Made by a program: the position numbers and the translations under genes | Notes under the pieces: model-generated | Database searches by the model: none | Seen by the model: the letters and a program-made list of their open reading frames with translations, nothing else | What the model was told of the DNA's origin: nothing | Shown here: one piece after another, positions 18,321 to 27,914 of the stretch | Numbering within the stretch: position 1 is the first letter of the stretch | Layout of the letters: every line of letters starts with the position of its first letter | Source of the DNA: Ottowia oryzae | GTDB lineage: Bacteria; Pseudomonadota; Gammaproteobacteria; Burkholderiales; Burkholderiaceae_C | NCBI RefSeq assembly: GCF_003008535.1 | Contig: NZ_CP027666.1 | Location: 3,647,501-3,711,500, forward strand | DNA length: 64,000 bases | Direction of reading: 5' to 3'

Positions 18321-18349
18321 ACGTCACGTTTCGGTCACAGGCCTGTCTT
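18321..18349 (+). promoter_or_regulatory. Candidate Pho box: three 7-nt direct repeats with 11-nt period
   Basis: acgtcac (18321-18327), cggtcac (18332-18338) and ctgtctt (18343-18349) are each separated by 4 nt. Compared with the PhoB half-site CTGTCAT they match at 4, 5 and 6 of 7 positions, with the exact 11-nt spacing PhoB requires. They lie 47 nt upstream of ugpB, whose E. coli counterpart is PhoB-activated. A possible -10 (tatatg, 18372-18377) is farther downstream than usual, so this is a prediction. Confidence 0.5.
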
Positions 18350-18395
18350 AGCGTGGTGCCGTGGCTTGGTCTATATGTTTTTCTGAGGAGATTTC

Positions 18396-19703
18396 ATGCA
18401 ATTCAAATACTTGGCCCTGGCGGGCGCGGCAGCGCTCAGCCTGGCAGCGCCCGCGCACGCGCAAACCGAAATCCAGTGGTGGCATTCGATGGGGGGCGCC
18501 CTGGGCGAGTGGGTGAACGACCTGGCCAAGGAATTCAACGCCAGCCAGAAGGACTACAGGATCGTGCCCACCTTCAAGGGCAGCTACGACGAATCCATGA
18601 CCGCCGCCATCGCCGCCTTCCGCGCTGGCAACGCCCCGGCCATCCTGCAGGTGTTTGAAGTGGGCACCGCCACCATGATGGCCAGCAAGGGCGCCATCAA
18701 GCCGGTGGCTGAAGTAATGAAGGAAGCCGGCGTCAACTTCGACCCAAAAGCCTACGTGCCCGCCGTGGCCGGTTACTACACCGCGTCCAACGGCCAGATG
18801 CTGAGCTTCCCGTTCAACAGCTCGACCACGGTGTTCCACTACAACAAGGACGCTTTCAAGGCCGCTGGCCTGGATCCTGAAAAGGCGCCCAAGACTTGGC
18901 CTGAGGTAGCCGCCGCCGCCGCCAAGCTGAAGGCCGCTGGCCACAAGTGCCCCTTCACCACCAGCTGGGTCAGCTGGACGCAGCTGGAAAGCTTCAGCGC
19001 CTGGCACAACGTGCTGTTCTCTACCCTGAACAACGGCTTTGGCGGCACCGGCACCCGCCTGGCAGTGGAGACCCCGCTGCATGAGCGCCACATCCAGAAC
19101 CTGGCCAACATGGCGCAGCAGGGCCTGTTCGTCTACAAAGGCCGCGGCAATTCGGCCGACGCCACCTTCGTGTCGGGCGAGTGCGCGATGATGACCGGCT
19201 CGTCCGGCCTGTACGCCAACGTCAAGCGCAACAGCAAGTTCGCCTACGGGATCAGCACCCTGCCCTATTACCCCGACGTGCCGGGCGCACCGCAGAACAC
19301 CGTGATCGGCGGCGCCAGCCTGTGGGTGATGAGCGGCAAGAAGCCCGCCGAATACAAGGGCGTGGGCCAGTTCTTCGCCTACCTGTCGCGCCCGGAAGTG
19401 GCGTCGGAAAGCCACAAGCGCACGGGCTACCTGCCCGTGACCATCGCCGCGTATGAGCTGACCGAAAAGTCGGGCTTCTACAAGCAGAACCCCGGCACCG
19501 ACGTGGCCGTGCAGCAGATGATCCGCAAGACCACCGACAAGTCGCGCGGCGTGCGCCTGGGCAACTTCGTGCAGATCCGCACCATCGTCGACGAAGAGCT
19601 GGAAGGCGTGTGGGCCGGCAAGAAGCAGGCCAAACCCGCCCTGCAAGCCATCGTCAAGCGTGGCAACGAGCAGCTGGAGCGCTTCCAGGCCGCCAATCGC
19701 TAA
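18396..19703 (+). CDS. ugpB: sn-Glycerol-3-phosphate ABC transporter, periplasmic binding protein
   Basis: 435 aa. A clear Sec signal peptide (YLALAGAAALSLAAPAHA) precedes TEIQWWHSMGG, the UgpB-type start of mature protein. The UgpB ligand pocket region ASNGQMLSFPFNSSTTVF and the terminal ANR fit the family. It binds glycerol-3-phosphate or glycerophosphodiesters for the UgpAEC permease. A strong Shine-Dalgarno gaggag lies 5 nt before the ATG. A hairpin with a T-run after the gene may reduce read-through into ugpAEC. Confidence 0.95.
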   Translation: MQFKYLALAGAAALSLAAPAHAQTEIQWWHSMGGALGEWVNDLAKEFNASQKDYRIVPTFKGSYDESMTAAIAAFRAGNAPAILQVFEVGTATMMASKGAIKPVAEVMKEAGVNFDPKAYVPAVAGYYTASNGQMLSFPFNSSTTVFHYNKDAFKAAGLDPEKAPKTWPEVAAAAAKLKAAGHKCPFTTSWVSWTQLESFSAWHNVLFSTLNNGFGGTGTRLAVETPLHERHIQNLANMAQQGLFVYKGRGNSADATFVSGECAMMTGSSGLYANVKRNSKFAYGISTLPYYPDVPGAPQNTVIGGASLWVMSGKKPAEYKGVGQFFAYLSRPEVASESHKRTGYLPVTIAAYELTEKSGFYKQNPGTDVAVQQMIRKTTDKSRGVRLGNFVQIRTIVDEELEGVWAGKKQAKPALQAIVKRGNEQLERFQAANR

Positions 19704-19776
19704 AGTAGCGCGGCGCGGGCGGGCCGGCCTTGGCGGGCCACACGCCAGCGCCGCCGCCCAGCGCGCGGGCATGCCC

Positions 19777-19811
19777 GCCGGCCAAGCGGCTGGCGAGCGT
19801 GCCATTTTTTT
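19777..19811 (+). terminator. Possible attenuating terminator after ugpB
   Basis: Stem gccggcc (19777-19783) / ggctggc (19788-19794) with one G-U pair and a 4-nt loop, followed ten bases later by seven T (19805-19811). An outer ggca/tgcc pair could bring the stem closer to the T-run. Binding-protein genes are often made in excess this way; not certain. Confidence 0.4.
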
Positions 19812-19867
19812 AGTCGCCACGGCCACCACGCCGTGGAATTTCACCCTGTGACCCTGGACCCACCCCC

Positions 19868-20143
19868 ATGCCCGAACTGCGCAAGAACACCGAACGCGAT
19901 CGCTACGAAGCCGTGCAGGACGGCCAGGTGCTGGGCTATGCGGTCTACCGCGACGTAGGCGGCGCGGTGGAACTGCCGCACACGGTGGTAGAGCCCGCCT
20001 ACGGCGGCCAGGGCGTGGCCAGCGCCATCGTGCGCTTCGCACTGGACGACATCCAGGCCAGCGGGCAGCGGGTGATCCCGGCTTGCGAGTTTGTGGCCGG
20101 CTACATCCAGCGGCACCCGCAGTACGCCAGCCTGGTCGCTTGA
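19868..20143 (+). CDS. Small GNAT-like N-acetyltransferase (YjdJ type)
   Basis: 91 aa. TVVEPAYGGQGVASAIVRFAL contains the acetyl-CoA-binding Q/RxxGxA pattern and IPACEFVAGYIQRHPQY is the typical C-terminus of the minimal Acetyltransf_CG family (about 90 aa). The substrate is unknown. It sits between ugpB and ugpA, on the same strand, and is not a known part of glycerol-3-phosphate uptake. Confidence 0.85.
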   Translation: MPELRKNTERDRYEAVQDGQVLGYAVYRDVGGAVELPHTVVEPAYGGQGVASAIVRFALDDIQASGQRVIPACEFVAGYIQRHPQYASLVA

Positions 20144-20170
20144 TCTGGCGCAGTTTCATGCCAAACAGGC

Positions 20171-20219
20171 CGCCAGCGCTGGTACAGCCTGCGCTGGCAG
20201 CTATCGTTTTTTCACTATT
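20171..20219 (-). repeat. Dispersed GATAGCTG palindromic repeat, copy 4
   Basis: gccagcgctgg, linker, gcgctggcagctatcg and a T-rich tail containing actattt. Located between the GNAT gene and ugpA, in the orientation opposite to the ugp genes. Confidence 0.78.
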
Positions 20220-20307
20220 TGCCATCCCACTGTGTGCGCCACGGCGCGCGCGCCTGCGGGTAGTTGCTGCCCTTAAGCGCCCTGCGGCGCCGCTATGATC
20301 ATTGCCC

Positions 20308-21189
20308 ATGGAAAAACGCGTGCGCTTCAAATCGGCCTGGTTGCCGTGGCTGCTGGTGGCGCCGCAGCTGGCCATCGTGCTGGTGTTCTTTTTCTGGCCC
20401 GCAGGCCAGGCCCTGTACCAAAGCGTGCTGCAGGAAGACGCCTTCGGCACCAGCCGCGAATTCGTCGGCATGGCCAATTTTGAGCGCCTGTTCAGCGACG
20501 CGAGCTACCTCAACTCATTCAAGATCACCCTGCTTTTCTCGGCCCTGGTGTCGGTGGTGGGCATCAGCGTGGCCCTGCTGCTGGCGGTGATGGCCAACCG
20601 CGTGGTGCGCGGCGCTACGCTGTACAAGACGCTGCTGATCTGGCCCTACGCCGTGGCGCCCGTGGTGGCGGGCGTGCTGTGGCTGATGATGTTCGCCTCG
20701 CCCTGGGGCGTGGTGTCTTACCTGCTGCAGGCGGCGGGCTACGAATGGAACCACCTGCTGAACGCCCGCGACGCCATGGCGCTGATCGTGATGGCGGCGG
20801 TGTGGAAGCAGATTTCGTACAACTTCCTGTTCTTCCTGGCCGGGCTTCAGTCGATTCCCAACGCGGTGATCGAGGCCGCCACCATCGACGGCGCTTCGCC
20901 CTGGCGGCGGTTCTGGACGATCGTCTTCCCGCTGCTGTCGCCCACCACCTTCTTTTTGCTGGTGATGAACGTGATCTACGCGTTCTTCGACACCTTCGCC
21001 ATCGTCGATGCGGCCACGCACGGCGGCCCGGGCAAAGACACGGCCATCCTGGTCTACCGCGTGTACTACGACGGCTTCAAGGCGCTGGACATGGGCGGCT
21101 CGGCCGCGCAGTCGGTGGTGCTGATGGCGATCGTCATTTTGCTGACGGTGGTGCAGTTCCGGTTTGTCGAGAAGAAAGTCCAATACTGA
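20308..21189 (+). CDS. ugpA: sn-Glycerol-3-phosphate ABC transporter permease UgpA
   Basis: 293 aa from ATG 20308 (a TTG two codons earlier is less likely). Six membrane helices of the MalF/UgpA type; the ATPase-contacting EAA loop is EAATIDGASPWRRF near residue 190. It pairs with UgpE to form the channel. There is no strong ribosome binding site. The TGA is followed directly by a GC-rich repeat tract that separates it from ugpE. Confidence 0.94.
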   Translation: MEKRVRFKSAWLPWLLVAPQLAIVLVFFFWPAGQALYQSVLQEDAFGTSREFVGMANFERLFSDASYLNSFKITLLFSALVSVVGISVALLLAVMANRVVRGATLYKTLLIWPYAVAPVVAGVLWLMMFASPWGVVSYLLQAAGYEWNHLLNARDAMALIVMAAVWKQISYNFLFFLAGLQSIPNAVIEAATIDGASPWRRFWTIVFPLLSPTTFFLLVMNVIYAFFDTFAIVDAATHGGPGKDTAILVYRVYYDGFKALDMGGSAAQSVVLMAIVILLTVVQFRFVEKKVQY

Positions 21190-21397
21190 TGCACCCCCCT
21201 GAGTCGCTGACGCGCCTCGGCGCTCGCTGCCAGAGGCAGCGGCCCTTCGGCCCGTCCAGATCTGCGCAGGCAGATCTGGAGCCGCGGGCCTCAGCCCCCG
21301 CTCTCTACGCGCTGCGCGCTGCGGGAGGGGGGACAACGCGAGTGGCCGCCGCAGGTGCGGCCACCGCGTTCGCTGGCGCGGCCCGCTTCGCGGCCGT
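21190..21397 (+). repeat. GC-rich 3'-end repeat, copy A (long form)
   Basis: Begins right after the ugpA stop with ccccctgag. Positions 21328-21376 (49 nt) match exactly the reverse complement of 61652-61700, and partial similarity continues on both sides (cccccgctctct, gcgctgcgcgct, cgcggccgt). This copy carries an extra hairpin-rich segment (ccagatctgc ... gcagatctgg). No convincing coding frame. Confidence 0.8.
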
Positions 21398-21433
21398 AGT
21401 GGGCGCATGCGCTCTTGGCGTGGGGAGATTTGC

Positions 21434-22288
21434 ATGATCGAGCGGCGGCCTGTTCTGGATTTCGTGGCCCACGCGGTGCTGATCGTCGGCGTCGCCATCG
21501 TGGCGTTTCCGGTGTTCGTGGCAATCGTCATGTCCACGCAGTCGGCGTCGCAGATCGCGGGCAGCCACCCGCTGTCGCTGGTGCCGGGCAGCAACCTGCT
21601 GGCCAGTTACGAGCTGGCGCTGTTTGGCGGCAAGACGCAAAACGGCTCGACCATCGCCGCGGGCTGGCCGATGCTGTGGGTGAGCTTTGTCACGGCGATG
21701 GTCATCGCGCTGGGCAAGATCGCCATTTCGCTGCTGTCGGCCTTCGCCATCGTGTACTTCCGCTTCCCGTTTCGCGGGCTGGTGTTCTGGCTGATCTTCA
21801 TCACGCTGATGCTGCCGGTGGAAGTGCGCATCGGCCCCACGTACGAGGTGATTTCCAACCTCAAGATGCTGAACACCTACGCGGGCCTGACGGTGCCGCT
21901 GATCGCATCGGCCACGGCCACTTTCCTGTTCCGCCAGTTCTTCCTGACCGTGCCAGATGAATTGGCCGAGGCCGCCCGCATCGACGGCGCTGGGCCCATG
22001 CGCTTTTTCAAGGACATCCTGCTGCCGCTGTCCAAAACCAGCATGGCCGCGCTGTTCGTCATCCAGTTCATCTACGGCTGGAACCAGTACCTGTGGCCGC
22101 TGATCGCCACCACCAGCGAAGACATGTACCCCATCGTGCTGGGCATCAAGCGCGCCATCTTTGGCGAGATCTACGTCGAATGGAACGTGGTCATGGCCAC
22201 CGCCATCCTGGCCATGATTCCGCCAGCGCTGGTGGTGATCCTGATGCAGAAGTGGTTCGTCAAGGGCTTGGTGGATACGGAGAAGTAG
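21434..22288 (+). CDS. ugpE: sn-Glycerol-3-phosphate ABC transporter permease UgpE
   Basis: 284 aa from ATG 21434, with ggggag 8 nt upstream. Six membrane helices; EAA loop EAARIDGAGPMRFF near residue 180; the C-terminal MQKWFVKGLVDTEK is typical of UgpE. Inner-membrane partner of UgpA. The stop is 3 nt from the start of an orphan gene that separates it from ugpC. Confidence 0.94.
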   Translation: MIERRPVLDFVAHAVLIVGVAIVAFPVFVAIVMSTQSASQIAGSHPLSLVPGSNLLASYELALFGGKTQNGSTIAAGWPMLWVSFVTAMVIALGKIAISLLSAFAIVYFRFPFRGLVFWLIFITLMLPVEVRIGPTYEVISNLKMLNTYAGLTVPLIASATATFLFRQFFLTVPDELAEAARIDGAGPMRFFKDILLPLSKTSMAALFVIQFIYGWNQYLWPLIATTSEDMYPIVLGIKRAIFGEIYVEWNVVMATAILAMIPPALVVILMQKWFVKGLVDTEK

Positions 22289-22291
22289 GCA

Positions 22292-22678
22292 ATGCCACCC
22301 AAGCGCAAGTCACTTACACCGCAGCAAAAGAAGGCGCTTTCCTATCAAAAGGACAGGCGAAACACTTACGGAGAAAGAGGAGCGAACTCTCGGTTCTCGA
22401 TCCGTCAGAACAAAGTTCTGACTCAACAGGCTCTGCGCAGCGTTGAGAACCAGTTGCTCAGCAGCGCGATAAACGCGACAAGTGATAGGTCCTCACTGGA
22501 CCTGGTAGAGAACGCGCTGCGCTCGGCGCCGCAGACCAAGCGGCGCTTCTTCAAATCCCCTGACACTCCGCTGGGCATCGTGGTCAATCGCAAGCTCCAA
22601 CGCCGTTTTCTCGCTGGCAGCAACGCCGCTGTGCGAGAAGTTGGTGTGAAGGCCAAAGACCCAGCCGGCAGACATTGA
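22292..22678 (+). CDS. Hypothetical basic protein inside the ugp cluster
   Basis: 128 aa, not recognised. Very basic, begins MPPKRKSLTPQQKKALSYQKDRRNTYGE, with no membrane segment or known motif; predicted mostly helical. ATG lies 3 nt after the ugpE stop with a ggag at a usable distance, and the stop is 11 nt before ugpC, so it is placed for coupled translation. Base composition is visibly more AT-rich than ugpE and ugpC (codons such as tat, caa, aaa, act), suggesting later acquisition. The KKALSYxKDRRNxYGE start recalls small hypothetical proteins of other proteobacteria, from memory only. Confidence 0.7.
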   Translation: MPPKRKSLTPQQKKALSYQKDRRNTYGERGANSRFSIRQNKVLTQQALRSVENQLLSSAINATSDRSSLDLVENALRSAPQTKRRFFKSPDTPLGIVVNRKLQRRFLAGSNAAVREVGVKAKDPAGRH

Positions 22679-22689
22679 ACATCGCTTCC

Positions 22690-23721
<1,032 letters not shown>

Positions 23722-23753
23722 TCGCCGGGCGAGCAGGCCTGACGATTGGTATG

Positions 23754-23803
23754 GATTTGATAGCTGCCAGCGCTGGAGCAGCGGGCGCTGGAAGGCTTTT
23801 TTG
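23754..23803 (+). repeat. Dispersed GATAGCTG palindromic repeat, copy 5
   Basis: gatttgatagctgccagcgc, then tgg, linker, gcgctgg and aaggcttttttgcc. This is among the best-preserved copies. With its T-run it could double as the ugpC terminator. Confidence 0.82.
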
Positions 23804-24220
23804 CCAGCAAGCTCGCCTAACCGGGTTTGACCCGCGACGCCTGCCTCGCAGAGCAGAATCACGACAAACCTGTTAGCCGACCGCGCGGGCACAGGCGCAA
23901 TCCGTCCGCCTGCCCCGGCTGCCTGCCCCACCTGCCGACCCTGCGCACCAACCCACGCACCGCGCCACACCCCAAGCCGAGCGCAGCGATGGCCCGTGTC
24001 TGGCTTCAACTCCCCTCTGGACGTGCCGAGAAGCACAGCGGGTGAGGCGCGCGGGGGCAGCGCAGCATGCCCACGCTTCGTGCTCTGACTTGCCGCAGTT
24101 GTCCGAACGGAGCGCCAAGGGCGCGCAGTGAGTTCTGCGGCAGCGCCTTACCCGCGAGCATCGCAGGTTGCCCCGTAGCGAAGCGCAGGGGACACGCCCA
24201 GTGGGGTCGCCTTTCTTTTG

Positions 24221-24254
24221 AGTCCTTTTCTTTGGCGAAGCAAAGAAAAGGACT
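24221..24254 (+). terminator. Perfect 14-bp hairpin, terminator-like
   Basis: agtccttttctttg (24221-24234), loop gcgaag, caaagaaaaggact (24241-24254). The stem itself is A/T-rich with T- and A-runs and would serve as a bidirectional terminator or a repeat core; a gccggg/cccggc hairpin follows at 24261-24278. Confidence 0.5.
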
Positions 24255-24306
24255 TCGGCCGCCGGGCCGAGACCCGGCCTCTGCGCTCAGCAACCCAAGC
24301 GAACAT

Positions 24307-24346
24307 CAAAAAAGATAGCTACCACCGCAAGCCCCACCAGCGCCAA
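24307..24346 (+). repeat. Dispersed GATAGCTG repeat, copy 6 (degenerate)
   Basis: aaaaaagatagctaccaccg followed at the usual distance by ccaccagcgcca. The first arm has decayed, so pairing is poor. Confidence 0.5.
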
Positions 24347-24465
24347 CCCCCACTTTTACCTCCAATCCATATAGCCTCCTTCCCCCTCGCCTCAATCCAG
24401 CCATCCACCCCGCCACCAACCCACCGCGCGAAAATCCACACCCACACCTCAGCCCCCCAAGCCCC

Positions 24466-25212
24466 ATGACCCCCACCACCCCCTGGCCCTACCCCTTCTG
24501 GATCGCCCACCGCGGCGCCGGCAAGCTGGCGCCCGAAAACACCCTGGCCGCCTTCCGCCTGGGCGCCCAGCACGGCTACCGCATGGCCGAATGCGATGTG
24601 AAACTGTCGGCCGACGGCGTGCCCTTTCTGCTGCACGACGCCACGCTGCAGCGCACCACCAACGGCCAGGGCTTGGCGGGCGAACGCCCGTGGGGCGAGC
24701 TGGCGCAGCTGGATGCCGGCAGCTGGCATTCGCGCGCCTATGCGGGCGAGCCGCTGCCCACCTTCGACAACGCGGCGCGCTTTTGCATCGCCAACGGCCT
24801 GCAGCTGGACGTGGAAATCAAACCCACGCCGGGGCAGGAGCTGCCCACCGGCCGCGCCGTGGGGCAAGCGGCCGCGCGGCTGTGGCAAAGGGCCGCCGTG
24901 CCGCCGCTGCTCACCTCTTTCCAGGCCGATGCGCTGGCCGCCGCCGCCGACGCCGCGCCCGAGCTGCCCCGCGGCCTGCTGTTGGACACCCTGTGGGAAG
25001 GCTGGCACGCCCACGCCACGCAGGTGGGCGTGCGCGCCATCGTCTGCAACCACGCGCTGTGGGACGCGGCGCTGGTCGACCAGGTGCATGCCGCCGGTTG
25101 GCGCGCGCTGAGCTACACCGTCAACGACGAATGGGCCGCCCAGCGGCTGGTGGCCCTGGGCACCGACGGCGTGGTGACGGACCGGGTGGACCTGTTCGCC
25201 CCCGCCGCCTGA
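24466..25212 (+). CDS. ugpQ: Glycerophosphodiester phosphodiesterase UgpQ
   Basis: 248 aa, cytoplasmic size with no signal peptide. Family motifs: IAHRGAGKLAPENTLAAF (residues 9-26, catalytic His and metal ligands), ECDVKLSADGVPFLLHDATLQRTT and LDVEIKP. It hydrolyses glycerophosphodiesters to glycerol-3-phosphate plus alcohol, matching the transporter encoded upstream; in E. coli ugpQ is the last gene of the ugp operon. Here it is 744 nt away from ugpC and may have its own promoter. Confidence 0.93.
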   Translation: MTPTTPWPYPFWIAHRGAGKLAPENTLAAFRLGAQHGYRMAECDVKLSADGVPFLLHDATLQRTTNGQGLAGERPWGELAQLDAGSWHSRAYAGEPLPTFDNAARFCIANGLQLDVEIKPTPGQELPTGRAVGQAAARLWQRAAVPPLLTSFQADALAAAADAAPELPRGLLLDTLWEGWHAHATQVGVRAIVCNHALWDAALVDQVHAAGWRALSYTVNDEWAAQRLVALGTDGVVTDRVDLFAPAA

Positions 25213-25213
25213 A

Positions 25214-25261
25214 ACTATTCTTTTAATAGCTGCCAGCGCCGGCCGCACCAGCGCTAGCGGG
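25214..25261 (+). repeat. Dispersed GATAGCTG palindromic repeat, copy 7
   Basis: actattcttttaatagctgccagcgc, short linker, ccagcgctagcggg. It starts within 2 nt of the ugpQ stop. Confidence 0.75.
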
Positions 25262-25301
25262 TGATTTGGCAATCAACGCCGGCACTCTCTATGATGGGCC
25301 G

Positions 25302-27914
25302 ATGCACCCATTGCAAAGCTTGGCCCTTCTGATGGGGCGCCCGTTTCTGCGGCCCCCGCTGCGGCCCCTTCTGCGCCCCGTTCAGCACCCCCTTTTGCTG
25401 GCCCTTTCACGCGCGCTGCTGCTGGCCGCCCTGTGGGGCGCGGGCGGCGCCAGTGCGCTGACCACCGCGGACCAGGCCCCGGGTGCAGCGGCCGCCGCCA
25501 ACGCGCCGGCAACGCCATCGCAGACCGCGCCGCCGCCCGACATCACCGAGCTGCAGGCGCAACTGGCCAAGCTGGCCACCACCGCCGACACCGACGAGGA
25601 GGCGCGCGCCCTGGTGGCGCAGGTAGAGGCCATTTCCGCCGGCGCCAGTCGCCTGATAAGCGCCCGCACCAGTCAGCTCAACGACCTGAACGCCCGCCTG
25701 ACCGAGCTGGGCGACGCTCCCGCCGCCGGCACCACCGAGGATCCGGACATCACCCGCCAGCGCGCCGCCCTGACCCGGCAGCGCAACGCGGTCGATGCCG
25801 ACATCCGCCTCGCGCGGCTGGTGACGGTGGACGCCCGCCAGCGCGGCACCGAAGTGCTCAGCAAGCGCCAGAAAGTCGCCACCGACCGGCTGCTGGAGCG
25901 GTCTGACTCGCCGCTCAGCGGCGCTTTCTGGAGGGTGCTGGCCGAGGCCTGGCCGGCCGACCTGGCCCGCCTGCAGCCCCTGAACGACGAGCTGCGCCAG
26001 GGCTGGGCGCGCGCAGCCGCGCCCGGCAACCGCGGCGCCGTGCTGCTCACGCTGCTGGCCACGCTGGCGGGCGTGCTGCTGGCCAACGTGGTGATCGAGC
26101 GCAGCCTGGTGCGCCTGTGCCAGCGCGTGCTGCCGCGTGGGCGGCTGCGCCGGTCGCTGCTGGTGATTGCCGTCGTAGGGCTGAATGTGCTGGTGGTGGC
26201 GGTGCTGATGCACCTGGCCGTGTCGGCGCTGGGCGGGCGCGGCGTGCTGCCCGGCCCGCTGACGGACGAGCTGGCCACTGTGTTCAGCGGCGTGGTGATC
26301 TTCATGGCCTGCGTTGTCAGCCTGGGCCGCGCGCTGCTGGCGGTGGACCGCCCATCCTGGCGGCTGCCGCCCATTCCAGACGCCACGGCACAGCGCCTGC
26401 GCCCGTTTCCGCTGCTGATCGCGCTGGCCATCCTGCTCACCTGGCTGCCGGGCGAGCTGCACGACATGCTGGAGACCAGCCGCGCCTGGGCCGCCGCCGC
26501 CGACGGGCTGAGCGCCGCCGTCATGTCGGCCGTGATCGCCGCGCTGCTGGTGCGCCTGCGCGGGCCGCGCCCGCTCATCGCCAGCGGCGCTGCCGCCGAC
26601 GAAGCGCCGCCCGCCCCGGCCGACGCCGAGGGCATCGAGCAGCCCGCCCCGGCCGGCACGCCCGCCGCGCCTGGCACGGCCACCGCCACCGCGCCGGAAG
26701 AGCCGGAGCGGCCCCTGTGGGTTGCGCTGCTGCTGGCCGGCGTGGCCGTGGTGCTGATCGCCATCTGGGCCATGATGGCGCTGGGCTATCTGTCGCTGGC
26801 GTCCACCACGGCGGGGCGCATGACGTGGTCGGGCATCGTCATTGCGGCGTTCTACGTGCTGTTCAAGTTTGCCGACGATCTGTTCATGGGCCTGTTTTCG
26901 GCCAAGAGCGGCTTTGGCCAGCGGCTGCAAAAAAGCTTTGGCTTTGCGCCCTCCACGCTGAATCAGGCGGCGGTGGTGCTGTCGGCACTGGCGCGGCTGG
27001 CGCTGTTCTTCTACATGGTGATCGCGCTGGTCGAGCCGCTGGGCACCGATCCGGCCAAGGTGGTGCAGCGCACGGGCGAATTCAGCGATGGCGTGAAGAT
27101 CGGCGAATTCCAGCTGGTGCCCTCGGCCATCCTCACCGCCGTGGGCGTGCTGGTGGGCGGCTTCATCGCCCTGCGGGTGGCGCGGCGCTGGCTGCTCAAG
27201 CGCTACCTGCCGACCACGGCGATGGAGCCGGGCATGCAAAGCTCCATCACCACGCTGCTGGGCTATGCGGGCGGCATTCTGGTGGTGGCGCTGGCGCTGT
27301 CGGCGCTGGGCATTGGCGTGAACCGCATCGCCTGGATCGCGAGCGCGCTGTCGGTGGGCATCGGCTTCGGGCTGCAGGCCATCGTGCAGAACTTCATCTC
27401 GGGCCTGATCCTGCTGGCCGAGCGGCCGGTGAAGGTGGGCGACTGGGTGTCGCTGGGCGGCACCGAGGGCGACGTGCGGCGCATCAGCGTGCGCGCCACC
27501 GAAATCGCGCTGGGCGACCGGTCCACCGTGATCGTGCCCAACTCCGAATTCATCACCAAGACCGTGCGCAACATGACCCTGGCCAACGCCGAGGGCCGCG
27601 TGCTGATCCGCCTGCCCATGCCGCTGGACAGCGACCCGCAGCGCGTGCGCGACGTGATCCTGGCGGCCTGCTCAGCCAACGCCCGCGTGCTGACCACGCC
27701 CGGGCCGTCGCTCACGCTGGAAGGCATTGAAAACGGACAACTGATCTTTCAGGCCATCGCCTACGTGCCCGGGCCGCGCCTGGCCAGCAGCGTGAAAAGC
27801 GAGCTGCTGTTCACCATCCTGGCCGACTTGCGCGAAGCGGGGCTGCCGCTGTCCACCACCCCGTCGGTGGTGATCGCGTCACCGCCGCCGCCAGCCGGCG
27901 CGGGCCTGGCCTGA
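25302..27914 (+). CDS. Large mechanosensitive ion channel (MscS family, DUF3772 N-terminus)
   Basis: 870 aa from ATG 25302. Parts: hydrophobic leader (residues 24-50), a coiled, Ala-rich periplasmic domain of the DUF3772 type (about 75-230, ITELQAQLAKLATT), eight or more membrane helices, and a C-terminal MscS pore and beta domain (GIGFGLQAIVQNFISGLILLAERPVKVGDWV; TVIVPNSEF). Releases solutes on hypo-osmotic shock. The long form resembles MscK/MscM-type channels. Its stop codon abuts a 155-bp repeat shared with the region after prfA. Other Met codons nearby leave the exact start open. Confidence 0.88.
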   Translation: MHPLQSLALLMGRPFLRPPLRPLLRPVQHPLLLALSRALLLAALWGAGGASALTTADQAPGAAAAANAPATPSQTAPPPDITELQAQLAKLATTADTDEEARALVAQVEAISAGASRLISARTSQLNDLNARLTELGDAPAAGTTEDPDITRQRAALTRQRNAVDADIRLARLVTVDARQRGTEVLSKRQKVATDRLLERSDSPLSGAFWRVLAEAWPADLARLQPLNDELRQGWARAAAPGNRGAVLLTLLATLAGVLLANVVIERSLVRLCQRVLPRGRLRRSLLVIAVVGLNVLVVAVLMHLAVSALGGRGVLPGPLTDELATVFSGVVIFMACVVSLGRALLAVDRPSWRLPPIPDATAQRLRPFPLLIALAILLTWLPGELHDMLETSRAWAAAADGLSAAVMSAVIAALLVRLRGPRPLIASGAAADEAPPAPADAEGIEQPAPAGTPAAPGTATATAPEEPERPLWVALLLAGVAVVLIAIWAMMALGYLSLASTTAGRMTWSGIVIAAFYVLFKFADDLFMGLFSAKSGFGQRLQKSFGFAPSTLNQAAVVLSALARLALFFYMVIALVEPLGTDPAKVVQRTGEFSDGVKIGEFQLVPSAILTAVGVLVGGFIALRVARRWLLKRYLPTTAMEPGMQSSITTLLGYAGGILVVALALSALGIGVNRIAWIASALSVGIGFGLQAIVQNFISGLILLAERPVKVGDWVSLGGTEGDVRRISVRATEIALGDRSTVIVPNSEFITKTVRNMTLANAEGRVLIRLPMPLDSDPQRVRDVILAACSANARVLTTPGPSLTLEGIENGQLIFQAIAYVPGPRLASSVKSELLFTILADLREAGLPLSTTPSVVIASPPPPAGAGLA

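Larger units (their letters stand above)
23722..24465. other. Long gene-free region between ugpC and ugpQ
   Basis: 744 nt with no credible gene. It holds a GATAGCTG repeat (23754-23803), a GC-rich tract (about 23950-24300) that recalls a repeat common in Burkholderiales, a perfect 14-bp hairpin (24221-24254), a second hairpin (24261-24278), a degenerate GATAGCTG copy (24307-24346), and a C-rich, purine-poor stretch just before ugpQ. Short open frames here lack family features. Confidence 0.7.

Noticed and set aside
18152..18395. Serine- or lysine-type riboswitch near serA or lysA
   Set aside because: Leaders are short or occupied by the divergent gene, and no conserved riboswitch core was recognised.
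24006..24293. 95-aa open frame on the minus strand in the ugpC-ugpQ gap
   Set aside because: Lies across the GC-rich tract and hairpin; resembles spurious proteins annotated in such repeats.
25407..27239. 610-aa open frame antisense to the MscS-family gene
   Set aside because: Gln/His/Arg-rich shadow; the channel gene on the plus strand has clear pore motifs.
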